Assembly: GCA_029706075.1 (NCBI GenBank)
Contig: JAINUG010000369.1
Span: forward strand, 260,001 to 324,000
Origin: Aldrovandia affinis
Lineage: Eukaryota > Chordata > Actinopteri > Notacanthiformes > Halosauridae
Direction: 5' to 3'
DNA: 64,000 nucleotides
The notes under the pieces are model-generated. The model was not told the DNA's origin. It ran no database searches and worked only from the letters and a program-made list of their open reading frames with translations. Every line of letters begins with the position of its first letter. Positions within the stretch are counted from its first letter, which is position 1. Of this stretch, positions 1 to 23,424 are shown in pieces. The position numbers were made by a program, and so were the translations under genes.

Positions 1-120
1 AGAGACACCACCTTAGCCTCTATGCTGTCTGAGACAGGGAAGAGACACCACGTTAGCCAGAGGGGAGAGCGCTGAATGAGGATGTTTAAAAGCCAGCCTT
101 CCCAGGCAGAGTTCACTCAC

Positions 121-6687
<6,567 letters not shown>

Positions 6688-6694
6688 CTGCAGG

Positions 6695-7613
6695 AGAAAA
6701 CACAACCACAATACAACCACATTACCCTGCTCCAACCGAAACACAACCACAATATAACCACATTACCCTGCTCCAACCGAAACACAACCACAATATAACC
6801 ACATTACCCTGCTCCAACCGAAACACAACCACAATATAACCACATTACCCTGTTCCAACCGAAACACAACCACAATATAACCACATTACCCTGCTCCAAC
6901 CGAAACACAACCACAATATAACCACATTACCCTGTTCCAACCGAAACACAACCACAATATAACCACATTACCCTGCTCCAACCGAAACACAACCACAATA
7001 TAACCACATTACCCTGCTCCAACCGAAACACAACCACAATACAACCACATTACCCTGCTCCAACCGAAACACAACCACAATACAACCACATTACCCTGCT
7101 CCAACCAAAACACAACCACAATACAACCACATTACCCTGCTCCAACCGAAACACAACCACAATACAACCACATTACCCTGCTCCAACCAAAACACAACCA
7201 CAATACAACCACATTACCCTGCTCCAACCGAAACACAACCACAATATAACCACATTACCCTGCTCCAACCGAAACACAACCACAATACAACCACATTACC
7301 CTGCTCCAACCGAAACACAACCACAATATAACCACATTACCCTGCTCCAACCGAAACACAACCACAATACAACCACATTACCCTGCTCCAACCGAAACAC
7401 AACCACAATACAACCACATTATCCAACCGAAACACAAACAATACAACCACATTACCTGCTGCAATACAACCCATTACCCTGAAACACAACCACAATACAA
7501 CCACATTACCCTGCTCCAAAACGAAACACAACCACATTACCCTGCTCCAACCGAAACACAAACACAACCACATTACCCTGCTCCAACCGAAACACAACCA
7601 CAATACAACCACA
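6695..7613. repeat. 41-bp minisatellite upstream of stx12 coding exon 1
   Basis: About 22 copies of a 41-bp unit with CAACCGAAACACAACCACAA, TATAACCACA and TTACCCTGCTC, alternating ATATAACC/ATACAACC forms. It begins inside the acceptor region of exon 6497-6687. A locally scrambled zone lies at about 7425-7540. Confidence 0.92.
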
Positions 7614-7691
7614 CAACTCTGTTTCGTCCTGTACAGAAATATATACTTATTATGTGACGTGTTTAATCTTCACTGTGAAACCTGTTGTGTG

Positions 7692-8365
7692 TGAAAACTC
7701 AGTCTATCAATGCTGCCGCTCGCCTGGTGTTCAACCAGCCGAAGTTCACCCACGTCACCCCTCTACTCTCCTCTCTGCACTGGCTCCCCATCGCAGCACG
7801 CATCAGATTCAAATCACTGGTGCTTGCTTATCAAGCGGCCAGAGGTACTGCTCCCCCATACCTCCAGTCACTCATCACTCCCTACACACTTCCCAGACCC
7901 CTCCGCTCCGCCTCCTCTGGCAAACTGACTGTCCCTTCCCTCCGGGCGCCTGGCAGCCGCTCCTCGCAGTCTCGTCTCTTCTCTGTCCTGGTCCCTCGCT
8001 GGTGGAACAACCTTCCGCAATCGGTCAGGACCGCGGAATCACTTGCGATCTCCCACAAGAGACTCAAAACCCACCTTAGACTCCACTACACACTGAACTC
8101 TGTACATCTAGCCAATTGTCATCATCACTGCCTACTTGCTCAACACTATATACCCCTGCTTACTCCATTTAATGGAAAAAAATTTAAAATGTAAATAAAA
8201 TAAATTAAAGTTAGTTACAGGTATGGTACGCAGCTGCCTGCAATGATGTCTATCGCTGTATTACTGCACTGGTCTCTCACGCGAACTAAGACTGTTCCTA
8301 TCATGTATTAATGCACATCTTGTAAGTCGCTCTGGATAAGAGTTTAAAATGTAAATGTAATGTAT
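7692..8365 (+). mobile_element. L2-clade LINE, 3' end of reverse transcriptase ORF and 3'UTR
   Basis: The plus strand encodes AARLVFNQPKFTHVTPLLSS, LHWLPIAARIRFKSLVLAYQ and WWNNLPQSVRTAESLAI, the C-terminal tail typical of fish L2/CR1-group ORF2. It is 5' truncated, as usual for LINEs. The 3'UTR ends in CTTGTAAGTCGCTCTGGATA and an AAAATGTAAATG repeat. It lies between the stx12 promoter and its first coding exon. Confidence 0.85.
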
Positions 8366-8862
8366 CATAAATAACAACTTTTATATAATGCCACTTCCTG
8401 TCGATTGTGTGACAGACACTAGAAGCGATGTACACATTTACACAGCTTTCGTCATGCGCACAGTACGATCTGAGTTACACATGCATATTACAGGGGAGCT
8501 ATTTGGTCAATAGTGTACGCATTTCTCCGTTAAATGTCTCCGCCAGTTTTAACAGCGTGTGTACAACAGTGTTGAAGGGGTCGTCACGCACGTGAAACAG
8601 CGCGAGCACGGCACCGCGCGCGAGCACGCAGCAGCAACGCACTGGCGTTTGAGTTGTTTACAGTGGGGTCACGATGTTGCAGGAAACGGCGATTCTCTGT
8701 GGCGCCTGTGCACCGTCAAAGGCGCACTATTTGGCAGTGGAGCCGCCGTTATGATGGACTCCATCAGTTTTAGCGAACGTTAGACCGACAATTTATATAC
8801 AGCGTACGAATTCAGTCAAATAAACTGTCGGTCTTAACGCGCCGACAGGTGAAAGGACAGAC
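8366..8862. other. Unique CpG-rich stretch, no gene recognised
   Basis: About 8570-8790 is CpG-rich (CGCGAGCACGGCACCGCGCG and neighbours) and non-repetitive. It could be an alternative stx12 5' region. No convincing exon was found. Confidence 0.4.
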
Positions 8863-9074
8863 ATGTGTGGTATAATGGTTAGGGAGCTGGGCTTGAAACG
8901 TTAAGGTTGCAGGTTCAATCCCCAGGTGGGACACTGCTGTTGTATCCTTGAGCTAAAGGTACTTAACCTGAATTGCTTCAGTAAAATATCCAGCTGTATA
9001 AATGGATTGTAAATAAATGTAAACTGTTAGTCGCTCTGGATAAGAGCGTCTGCTAAATGCCTGTAATGTAAATG
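8863..9074 (+). mobile_element. tRNA-derived SINE, second family
   Basis: The head TGTGGTATAATGGTTAGGGA is A-box like, followed by B box GGTTCAATCCC. The body includes CTTGAGCTAAAGGTACTTAA and AAATATCCAGCTGTATAAAT, and the tail is GTCGCTCTGGATAAGAGCGT. The tail matches the L2 LINE 3' end. Related minus copies lie at 13937-14120 and 47434-47562. Confidence 0.82.
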
Positions 9075-9839
9075 AGTTTAAATGTTTAATAGGCAGCCCG
9101 TGTTTCACACAAGAACAGCCCAGCTGCACCAGAATGACCAGCATCACCACTGCAGCTCAGCAGCGCTGTGGGATAGCAACAGCGAGTCACCAACTAACGC
9201 CAGTGTCCACGAGAAACGCTCACTAACCCGAGCCCGTGTCCGCTTAGACAAGCCAGTCCATTCAGAGAAGCTATGGCCTCAGTTATCGCACTCACGTTTA
9301 ACAGTTGGATAACGTTGCTTAGTTTTAACGTTAACCTGTAATCGATCCGTCGTTATAGCTTGCACTTATATGTACACACACACACACGCGCACACACACA
9401 CACACACACACACACTAGCCCCTCTCCTCACCCCACCGTGAACAAGCTAACGTTAGCTGGTCAGCTCCTATCCGTTTAAATATGCCATGTACCGTTAGCT
9501 TAAGCGAAAATGAAGCCTCGCCTATCATCTATAACTGTAACAAACATTAGTTAAACAGCTACCAAAGTTTCACTTGCAGCAGTTATATTGTGGGAGACAG
9601 AGAGGTGCAGATAAGATCAGGTTGTCCGTTAGCTGGCTAATGTCGGCTACACTTTCTTGACCGCAGCGTTGAGTGGGCTAACCTACTGTTTTCATGACGG
9701 CTTTGACACACGAGTTGAGAGGAAAAGAACCCTAAAAATCCGACCTCACATATACCAGGGGTGTTAATTTCACAATTCTGTAATAACAAAAACCTTACTT
9801 GTAAAAATAAGCTTCTTTCAGAAGGCTTTTCCGTGTGTC
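9075..9839. other. Unique sequence upstream of stx12, small CA tract
   Basis: Non-repetitive apart from a CA tract at about 9373-9415. No exon could be identified, although the stx12 non-coding first exon probably lies near the right end of this stretch. Confidence 0.4.
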
Positions 9840-10060
9840 CGATTCGACAGACGTGACGTCACAGGTCCGGCCCCGAGACTGACGCAGACGACGTCACCAA
9901 CGTCGGGCGATATTCGGTGGGTGCTTGAGGGCGTCATGCTGCGTAAAAACTCAGCGCCGGCTCGTCGATCTTTACGGCGTCCGCGTGGCCGATCCGCGCA
10001 CGATACGTATCGGTGAACGTGCGCAGGACTTCTCGCCGCATGATGCCCTCAGAATTTAGT
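9840..10060 (-). promoter_or_regulatory. stx12: CpG-rich candidate stx12 promoter with CRE palindromes
   Basis: CpG-dense DNA lying upstream of the stx12 coding exons. It has a perfect CRE palindrome TGACGTCA at 9854-9861, a second GACGTCAC near 9890, and GC-rich flanks. The assignment rests on position and composition; the transcription start was not located. Confidence 0.45.
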
Positions 10061-10852
10061 GACAACATGCCCTCGTGCGAAGCATTTTTTTAAATGAGAA
10101 TGCCTTACTTTATTGATTTTTAGTAAAAATCTACAGTACTACTTTGGTTGCCTGCGCAGTATCGGACTGTCATGTTTGCACATATAACAATTATCAGTAT
10201 TAACCTTCTGAACAAATGTAGAGCAAACGTGCAACGCAACTGTACTGAGACTACGTTAATAAAGCAAAGCGCTGGTCCCCATTCGACCAGTGCAGTGGTC
10301 CGCCCCCCTTATTTAAAATAACGAACCTATGTTCAAATATGGAATTCAAATGTTTTAATGTGTCAAAATCACGGCATGTACAATGAGTGTATTTAACTCG
10401 GGTGGATGTCAATAGAAAGTCCATGATGTCTGGCAATTAAAAATAAATGTAAAAATCTTCCATATTTATTTCATGACCCACCACAACCTGTGTCATCAAC
10501 TGTGTAAGTCGCTCTGGATAAGAGTGGCTGCTAAATGCCTAAAATGTAAAATGTAAAAATATACAGGGAGTGGCTACGAAGGCGGAAACACGTGTGTAAG
10601 TGAGGGACGCAAAGAATACTGAGAACAGGTGCGGTTAATTAATTAACATCCCAGCATGCTCAGGGCCGCCCTGGTAACCTATAATCATGTGTAGCGCAGC
10701 TAAAACACGAGACCCCCGTGACTGTTGGGCGGGAGCTTCAGCGAGTAAGCACACACTCCCGGATCGTGGTGTCTCGTGCGTTCCCTCGAGGTTGCAGCTG
10801 TATCGTATTTGCGTTTTCCCCTTCTGTCTACCACTCGCACATGCGCACATAG
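10061..10852. other. Intergenic sequence with a LINE/SINE tail fragment
   Basis: No gene seen. About 10496-10555 is a tail fragment (GTAAGTCGCTCTGGATAAGA, then AAAATGTAAAATG) of the L2-type family. The rest is unassigned. Confidence 0.5.
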
Positions 10853-11242
10853 CAAGGTCTTCCGCAATCGGCCAGGACCGCGGAATCACCTACGATCTTC
10901 CGCAAAACTCAAAACTCAAAACCCACCTGTTCAGACTCCACTACCACTGAATTCTGTACATCCAGCCTAATGTCATTACCACTGCTGACTTGCTCAACAC
11001 TTCCTGTATATTTATCCCTGCCTTCTCATTTAGTTAAAAAATATATTTTTTAAATTACTAACCTTTTCCTTCCCACTGTTACAGGTATGGTATGCAGCTG
11101 CCTGCAATGATGTCTATCGCTGTATTACTGCACTGATCTCTTGTGAAAACTATGATTGTTCCTACCATGTTTTAATGCACATCTTGTAAGTCGCTCTGGA
11201 TAAGAGCATCTGTTAAATGCCTAAAATGTAAAAATGTTTCCA
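10853..11242 (+). mobile_element. L2-clade LINE, short 3' fragment
   Basis: Starts within the last codons of the ORF2 tail (CAATCGGCCAGGACCGCGGA) and runs through a 3'UTR matching the copy at 7692-8365 (GCAGCTGCCTGCAATGATGT), ending in the same GTAAGTCGCTCTGGATAAGA tail and AAAATGTAAAAATG. Confidence 0.8.
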
Positions 11243-11642
11243 CCCCCCAGCTCAGAGAGGGCGTTTCCACACAGCTCTGTAATACCGTCACACATTCAGC
11301 CGCGTGCGTTAACGTCAAGCGCCCCTTCCTCCCGAGACCCGGACCCTGTTCACACTCCACACATTTAAAACAGCACGCCATCAAAAGAGAAATACATTTC
11401 TTTATTCGGTTTTGCAACAAAAAAAATACAAGACGGAGAATTTACTGTAAAAATGTGCATTTTTCATGGATTCTTTCCCATTGATTCGAAACGGATCTTT
11501 TTGAAATGTAATTGTGGGGGGAATGCAGTATTGACCCAACGCACGGATGTAGCGTAGCGTAGCGGACACGCGCCCTCTCTAGGTCACGCTCCGAACGCGT
11601 TCAGCGGACGCGGTCCCCGAGCCAAGCTTCACACGCCCGCCA
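11243..11642. other. Region downstream of trnau1ap; possible polyadenylation signal
   Basis: The minus strand has AATAAA at 11401-11406. It could end a long trnau1ap 3'UTR of about 1.2 kb, but the intervening minisatellites make this uncertain. No other gene is seen. Confidence 0.3.
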
Positions 11643-11765
11643 TGTGACCGAGACCAACGGGGCTGACCGCTTAGATTCCGCTAAACTCAGACAACGGGGC
11701 TGACCGCTTAGATTCCGCTAAACTCAGACAACGGGGCTGACCGCTTAGATTCCGCTAAACTCAGA
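11643..11765. repeat. 39-bp tandem repeat, three copies
   Basis: Three near-perfect copies of a unit with CAACGGGGCTGACCGCTTAG then ATTCCGCTAAACTCAGA. Confidence 0.9.
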
Positions 11766-11905
11766 CGCTCGAATGGCCTTGAGCAGGACGCCTCACACTC
11801 GCTCAAACCCCTCAAACCCACATCCGCTCCCACGGGACGCTGGACAACTGCGTCTGCAGACACGCCTGCACTAAACAGGGAACACGAAACGCTGGTGCAC
11901 ACAGT

Positions 11906-12358
11906 CACATGAGAGGGTCACATGAGAGGGTCACATGGCGGGGTCACATGAGAGGGTCACATGGCGGGGTCACATGGCGGGGTCACATGAGAGGGTCACA
12001 TGGCGGGGTCACATGAGAGGGTCACATGAGAGGGTCACATGAGAGGGTCACATGAGAGGGTCACATGAGAGGGTCACATGAGGGGGTCACATGGGGTCAC
12101 ATGGAGGGTCACATGGCGGGGTCACATGGCGGGGTCACATGAGAGGGTCACATGACGGGGTCACATGGCGGGGTCACATGAGGGGGTCACATGAGGGGGT
12201 CACATGAGGGGGTCACATGAGGGGGTCACATGAGGGGGTCACATGAGGGGGTCACATGACGGGGTCACATGGCAGGGTCACATGGCAGGGTCACATGGAG
12301 GGGGTCACATGACGGGGTCACATGGCACGGGGTCACATGACAGGGTCACATGACAGGG
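11906..12358. repeat. 14-bp minisatellite with TCACATGA E-box core
   Basis: About 32 copies of GGGTCACATGAGAG and variants (GGCGGGGTCACATG, GGGGGTCACATGAG). The core CACATG is an E-box, and TCACATGA resembles the MITF/TFE type. It sits just downstream of the trnau1ap stop codon on the minus strand, probably in the 3'UTR. Confidence 0.9.
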
Positions 12359-12614
12359 TCCAGCCCAGTGAGGGCAGGAGAACTGGACGCAGGCCACAGG
12401 ACAATTCTTTATGCAGTGAATTTCAAAATGTTCGCAAGGGGCTTAAACCCTGCTGGGTTCCCATAGGCTCCTGGGGGAGGGAGGGGGGGGGGGGCAGGTT
12501 CTCCCAGTCCACCATCAACCAGGAGCCTCTGCCTCAAAATGACCTTTGACCTTTAACCTCTCCGACAGGCAGTCCTCCCACAGCCGTGTCACGCGACCTT
12601 GCAGCAGGGCGGGG

Positions 12615-17100
<4,486 letters not shown>

Positions 17101-17290
17101 TTTGTTCGTACACTTTCCACACCCAACTCCTTCAATTTGATCGAAATCGCTGAGAAGTTTTGCCAAAGGCTCTTTCGGAACCACGGTTGGCGACTCTGGC
17201 GAGTTTGGCCACCGAACTAGATGAGCTCAAAAGTTCAAAGCATCCACCTGCAGATTTCCTTTCCGTTAACGTACGAGCGCCATGACATTT
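17101..17290 (-). promoter_or_regulatory. trnau1ap: Candidate trnau1ap 5'UTR and promoter
   Basis: Non-repetitive sequence immediately upstream of the start codon (17098-17100), moderately CpG-rich. No TATA box is evident. Assigned by position only. Confidence 0.4.
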
Positions 17291-17699
17291 CTGAACAGCG
17301 CCTCCCCGTGGTCCGGAGGGGAAATTCAGAAATAAGTAAACGGTTTATTTGTTTATAAAAATTAGATCAGACACCATAATGTACATGTGGCAGCAACCAA
17401 GCTGAATTGAAAGTACATTTTACATCGGTATAATCTAAAGTGTATATTTTTAAAAATTAAAATAAAATACAAATACAAATAATCTAAAACATAAACAGCA
17501 ACATTAAAGGCATAACATAAAAGCGAGTTAAAACATCTTGGAAAACCCAAAAAAACTGAAGACTCGCGGACACGGAAACACGGCTGCCATAATTCAGTCT
17601 GTCGTCATCTCTGTCAGGGTGGGTGAGACGCCGTCACCTAACTACTGAAGTGTGAATCTCCGCCACGAATCACACACAAATGTATATTTATAAATATTT

Positions 17700-17865
17700 T
17701 TAGATTTAGATTTTATATTGTGTGTTTTTGTATTGTGTGTGTGTTTGTTGTTTGTATTCATTTTAAACTGCACTGTGGATGTGAGAGAAAACGCAATTTC
17801 AATCCCTGTATGTCGTGTATATACAGTGATTGACAATAAAGCTGACTGACTTTGACTCTGGCAAA
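17700..17865 (+). mobile_element. LINE 3' tail fragment
   Basis: Ends in CCCTGTATGTCGTGTATATA, then GACAATAAAGCTGACTGACT and TTGACT repeats. This is a recurrent 3' tail of fish non-LTR elements. No ORF part remains. Flanking 17291-17700 and 17866-18165 show no gene. Confidence 0.55.
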
Positions 17866-18169
17866 TTACTCCGTAGTTGTGTACAGGCACGTGCACGTTC
17901 CAGAATGTGCACGAGCCGTATGGATCACATTGCGCACGCGCGGTATTATAAGCGTTACACTGGCCATGCTAACGGAATACCAGATGGGTTCAAAACACGT
18001 CAACACATTTCTTTAGTGTGCACGTGCAAGCTCAGCTCGCGCTGTGGGGGAGAGAGGTCGGTAGGGGGCGCACTTTTTACTCACTTCCTGACCATCAAAC
18101 ATTACCATCTCACCTAGGCACGCGTAGCGTTGATGCCCATATCATGTTTTTAATTTTAATGTATTTTTT

Positions 18170-18385
18170 AAAATTTGTTTAAGATTTTTTTTTCCGTTTC
18201 TCTCCAAATCTGGTAGCCAATTACACCCTCTATTTATTTCGATTTACCCTCCCCACACGAGTCCGCCGCTCGGACAGCCAAACGCCGCCCCCGATCAGGG
18301 CTGACGACCAGGGCCGGTCTGGTAGGGACGGGTTTCGAACCGCAAGATACAGTGCGTTAGACCGCTACGCTATCCGCCGCCCCCC
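18170..18385 (-). mobile_element. GC-rich tRNA-derived SINE, minus copy
   Basis: Reading the minus strand: A-box-like GCGGATAGCGTAGCGGTCTA, B box GGTTCGAAACCCG, a GC-rich body with CAGCCCTGATCGGGGGCGGC, and an end TGTAATTGGCTACCAGATTT. The same family occurs at 22575-22760 (minus) and 48490-48845 (plus). Confidence 0.7.
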
Positions 18386-18417
18386 TCATATAATGTGTTC
18401 TAAAGGGATTTTTATAC

Positions 18418-19318
18418 ATTTTTACATTTTAAGCATTTAGCAGACGCTCTTATCCAGAGCGACTTACAAGATGTACATTAATACATGTTAGTGTGTTTAT
18501 TTTTTATTTTTTATAGTGTAGAACAAGTAAACAGTGGTGATGACAGATTGACTAGATGGACAGTGTTCAGTGGTAGTGGAGTCTAAAGAGGTGGGTTTTG
18601 AGTCTCTTGCGGAAGATTGGAAGTGATTCCGCAGTCCTGACCGATTGCGGGAGGTCGTTCCACCACCGAGGGGTCAGGACAGAGAAGAGGCGAGACCGCG
18701 AGGAGCAGCTGCCAGGCGCCCGGAGGGATGGGGCAGTCAGTTTGCCAGAGGAGGCGGAGCGGAGGAGTCTGGACGGGGTGTAGGGCGTGATGAGTGACTG
18801 GAGGTATGGGGGAGCAGTACCTCTGGCCGCTTGAAAAGCAAGCACCAGTGACTTGAATCTGATGCGTGCTGCGATGGGGAGCCAGTGCAGAGAGGAGAGT
18901 AGAGGGGTGATGTGGGTGAACTTCGGCTGGTTGAACACCAGACGAGCGGCAGCGTTCTGGACTAGTTGCAGTGGCTTGATGGCACAGGCCGGAAGGCCTG
19001 CCAGCAAGGAATTGCAGTAGTCCAGACGTGAGATCACCAGGGCCTGGACCAGGAGTTGAGTGGCCTCTTGGGTGAGGAACGGTCGGATCCTCCGGATGTT
19101 GTGGAGGGAGAAACGGCAGGTCCGAGTGACCGCTCAATATGGCTCGAGAAGCACAGCTGGTTGTCCAGGGTCACTCCAAGGCTCCTGGCAGACTGAGACG
19201 GAGACACTATGGAGCCTTCCACGGTGATTGACGCATCAATCGTCGGGGAGCCCTTCGCAGGGAAGAAGAGCAGCTCTGTCTTCCCCAGGTTCAGCTTCAG
19301 GTGGTGGGTTTATCTTTG
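18418..19318 (-). mobile_element. L2-clade LINE, 3' third, minus strand
   Basis: The minus strand encodes RSLGVTLDNQLCFSSHI, ISRLDYCNSLLAGLPACAIK, AARLVFNQPKFTHITPLLSS, LHWLPIAARIRFKSLVLAFQ and WWNDLPQSVRTAESLPIFRK. It is the same family as 7692-8365 but longer 5'. The tail GCTCTTATCCAGAGCGACTT is at the left end. One frame change between the two upstream reading frames shows it is not coding-competent. Confidence 0.87.
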
Positions 19319-20835
19319 AGTCTGTCCACTTGTGACAACCAGCCCCATATGGTTGTAAATATGTGTAACATAAAGTTCAAGATGCCCCCTATCTGCTATT
19401 GTAGGGGGTGGGGGGCACCAGTCAAAAATGCTTTGCTGTGTACAAACATGAGAGATTTTGATTGATTAGGGTATCTCTTTTTGTTCCATGGGTAGCCTAC
19501 AGTCAAGGAACGTAGTTCGTAGATGAAATGCCTTTGTAGGAGCCAGAAATACGTTTTGTTTAAAAGGATATAAATGTATATGTTTTATGAAATAAGTTCA
19601 TAGTTATGTATTTACATATTATTAACATTTTTGAAATGTGGAATATCACTTTAAGGCTTATTGTTGCTGGTGGTCCTTTAAGCCAGACCCATGTATTTAT
19701 GCACATCTTGTAAGTCGCTCTGGATAAGAGCGTCTGCTAAATGCTTAAAATGTAAAAATGTATCGCCCATAATGCACTATTATTTATAGTGACGCATTTC
19801 ATTGAAACTGGTGAGGAAGTGGACGCTTCAGGAGCACTGCCGTTTTTGACCGTACGCATAAATATAAAACGTTAAGGCAAAAGTGAACAGAAGTAAAAGA
19901 ACGAGTTAGTATTACCAACGTATTTGATTTCTTTGTTATCCTGCTCATTTTACTTTGCCAATAAACCAACTGAACTAAAGAAAGATGCTTAAGTGCGGTG
20001 AGTTTTGATGAACATTTGATCAGTGGTGTTTATTGTGTGAGCATACGAGCTAAAGTAGGCACGGCTATGGTGTTTAAATCACGCTGCAGCTTTGGGATAG
20101 TACGTTGTGTTCTACGGGCATATGTTTGGGTATGTGTGTGAGTAGGAGAATATACCTAGTTGTAATTATTTCCCTGCTATACCACTACAGCATCTGGTTT
20201 TACCATCTTCATTGGATCAGACCAACTAATGGCTGCTTACTGGTAACAGTAAAAGGGGAATGTAAGCTAAGTTTACAGTAATTGTATAAATTATTATCTG
20301 TCTTGTTTGAACTGAATATCATGTTTGCATGTACTAGGAACGGAAGGGAGCAGGAGACTTAAAACCGGTACTTCGTCATAGGCAACAGCTGAACTACCAG
20401 CGACCACTGTTCCCATCTACATTGTTAGCGTTGCTATTTTGTGAGTGCAAACATTCTGCCCTTCCGATAGTGTATCCCCTTTGTGTACAAGTGTGCCCGA
20501 TACTAGCTGTGCCCTGGTTGGGTTTGTTTTGTTGATTTTCCTGTTTTGTCGTATGGAGGCTTAGGCCCTCTCTTTCTGTCCTACGGGGGTAGTAGACCCC
20601 AACCTGTGTGGCCTCCTCGGTCCTTAGGCCGGCTGGAGCAGGTTATAATAGCGACTGGCGCTTACATTTTGCCCGTTTCCTACTTTTAATTTTAGTGTGA
20701 AGTGCAACATTACTTTGCAGTGTTTGGTGTGCATTTTGAGGGCCTTTAGTGTTTCCCCTCTCTCCCATAGCCTCTGCGCCCTCCTGGACAAGGGAAGGAG
20801 AAGGTCAGTCACACCTCTGTATCTAATATATATAC
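19319..20835. other. Intergenic, unassigned, with L2-type tail fragment
   Basis: A tail fragment at about 19687-19758 (CTTGTAAGTCGCTCTGGATA) belongs to the L2/SINE tail family. TGTGACAACCAGCC at 19331 and CAATAAACCAACTG near 19960 look LTR-like, but no matching partner end was found. No host gene recognised. Confidence 0.4.
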
Positions 20836-20837
20836 AT

Positions 20838-21775
20838 ATATACACCATTTAGCAGACGCTTTTATCCAAAGCGACTTACAGTAGTGAATGCATACATTTT
20901 TGGTATGTGTGGCCCCAGTGGGGATTGAACCCACAATCTAAGCGTTGCAAAGCGTTGCAAACGCTGTGCTCTACCTACTGAGCCACAGAGAACCACGCTC
21001 TACCTACTGAGCCACACAGAACCACGCTCTACCTACTGAGACACACAGAACCATGCTCTACCTACTGAGACACACAGAACCACGCTCTACCTACTGAGCC
21101 ACACAGAACCACGCTCTACCTACTGAGCCACAGAGAACCACGCTCTACCTACTGAGCCACACAGAACCACGCTCTACCTACTGAGCCACACAGAACCATG
21201 CTCTACCTACTGAGCCACACAGAACCACACTCTACCTACTGAGCCACACAGAACCATGCTGTACCTACTGAGCCACACAGAACCATGCTCTACCTACTGA
21301 GACACACAGAACCACACTCTACCTACTGAGCCACACAGAACCACGCTCTACCTACTGAGTCACACAGAACCACACTCTACCTACTGAGTCACAGAGAACC
21401 ACGCTCTACCTACTGAGCCACACAGAACCACACTCTACCTACTGAGTCACAGAGAACCACACTCTACCTACTGAGCCACACAGAACCACGCTCTACCTAC
21501 TGAGCCACACAGAACCACACTCTACCTACTGAGACACACAGAACCACGCTCTACCTACTGAGACACACAGAACCACGCTCTACCTACTGAGCCACACAGA
21601 ACCACGCTCTACCTACTGAGCCACACAGAACCACGCTCTACCTACTGAGCCACACAGAACCACGCTCTACCTACTGAGCCACACAGAACCACACTACCTA
21701 CTGAGACACACAGAACCACACTCTACCTACTGAGACACACAGAACCACACTCTACCTACTGAGCCACAGAGAACC
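20838..21775 (-). repeat. SINE with head expanded into a 29-bp minisatellite
   Basis: The SINE body and tail (minus) lie at 20838-20985: tail TTTATCCAAAGCGACTTACA and B-box complement GGGGATTGAACCCACAA. About 27 tandem copies of the head unit GCTCTACCTACTGAGCCACA follow at 20985-21775. This is the mirror image of the 2050-3440 array and the same SINE family as 5533-5690. Confidence 0.9.
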
Positions 21776-22574
21776 TCCCCCTTTAGCGTGAGGCAAGCCA
21801 CCCGCACTCTGGCCTCCCTACTTTGGTCAAACACACCGGGACCCGGTCAACGCCCCCCTTAACCCTCGCCCCCTGGAGTTAGGACCTTCCGCTTGCAGTG
21901 TTGATCTTGAGGGCCTCTTAAGGTTCAGATTTGGGGGCACAGCTTCAGTAGAGGGACCTCTGGGTAACCACACTGCCTGCCTGCCTGCCTCTACAGGTGG
22001 ATACACACCCTGCCTGCCTGCACGCCTCTACAGGTGGATACACACACTGCCTGCCTGCATGCCCCTACAGGTGGATACACACCCTGCCTGCCTGCATGCC
22101 TCTACAGGTGGATACACACACTGCCTGCCCGCATGCCTCTACAGGTGGATACACACACTGCCTGCCATGTGGGGAACCCATTAGACCACGACTCGAGGGT
22201 CTCTCTTCCCGTATGAGAGAGGGGCGTAGTCTTCCCCTCTGTATCTAAAGCGCACTGCTTCTGCCTGTTACATTGGTTTAGGGGATTTCCTAAATGGCCG
22301 AAGCATAAAGTACAGATATCCCAGAACAAGCTGATCAGGGTTGTTTACAAAATGGCAAGATCTGTTTTCTTTTCAACGCAACTGGCTCCCTGTCAGGCTA
22401 GGCTAGCACAAATTAAACTCCATTACCTGGCCTGTGAGGTAACTCATGTTGCAGATGTCTGAGTCGTTATTTTCCCTGTCAGAGAGGTCCGTCACAGCCC
22501 CAGAGCAGACATCACCTATAGTGGGCTCTGCAGATTCAGGAGAAGGACTAGGAGGTGTACCTTTTCATCTCTAA
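21776..22574. repeat. 37-bp minisatellite within unassigned sequence
   Basis: Five to six copies of a unit with CTGCCTGCCTGCATGCCTCT and ACAGGTGGATACACAC at about 21965-22175. Flanks show no recognisable gene. Confidence 0.75.
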
Positions 22575-22760
22575 TAGCTTATTTTTAAAAGATTTTCTCC
22601 CTTTTTTGTTCTCCCAATTTGGTAGCCAATTACTCCCGCTATTTTTAGTTCAATCCCCTCCCTTGTAGTTCGCTGCCGTAGTCCTGTAACCGGCAGTGAC
22701 AAAGGCGAAGCATCGTCTCCTCCGAGACGGCACTCGTCATGCTGTCGACCATAACTCCGG
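22575..22760 (-). mobile_element. GC-rich tRNA-derived SINE, degraded minus copy
   Basis: Shares CCAATTTGGTAGCCAATTAC and a GC-rich body with the 18170-18385 element. The B-box end is eroded. Confidence 0.5.
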
Positions 22761-23067
22761 CACCCCAGAGCCACTCCTGTGAGCAGCGTCATGATCATTT
22801 ACATTTGTTGAAAACGTGTTTAAGTCCTTTCATGATTTATTCCCCCTTCAGACTTATTTTAACACAGCGCAGGCTTGACTTGTTGCCATTTGCATGGCAT
22901 AAATCATAACACAAGAAAACAACAATCACCATAGCCCTTTATTTAAAGCATTTCTGCGACCCTGCAAATCATATACACGAATGGTCATTCATTGCAGCAA
23001 TACGTAGGATTTCACTGTGAGCATGAGAAGTGCGTGAGATGCAGCGGCTGGGAAGGAAAGGAACCGC

Positions 23068-23290
23068 AGGTGCTGTTGTTGCGGGAGGTTCAGGGTTCAG
23101 CCCTGCTGCAGGTGCTGTTGTTGCGGGAGGTTCAGGGTTCGGGCCCTGCTGCAGGTGCTGTTGTTGCGGGAGGTTCAGGGTTCAGCCCTGCTGCAGGTGC
23201 TGTTGTTGCGGGAGGTTCAGGGGTTCAGCCCTGCTGCAGGTGCTGTTGTTGCGGGAGGTTCAGGGTTCGGGCCCTGCTGCAGGGCGCGTG
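23068..23290. repeat. About 43-bp minisatellite, five copies
   Basis: Unit contains GCAGGTGCTGTTGTTGCGGG then AGGTTCAGGGTTCAGCCCTGCT, with GGGCC/CAGCC alternation. Confidence 0.9.
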
Positions 23291-23424
23291 CGCAAGGGCT
23301 ACAAGCGAGCTGGTCACAGCAGAAGAGCCGGAAGCAGCGTCATCCCCAGGTGCAGCAGGAACGGAATCGTCACGGTGCTGGCACTCGACTTGCCCTATAT
23401 CAAAGAGAATTTAAAACAGACACG

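Noticed and set aside
19331-20600. Solo LTR starting TGTGACAACC
   Set aside because: LTR-like start and a CAATAAA signal are present, but no clear CA end or target duplication was found.
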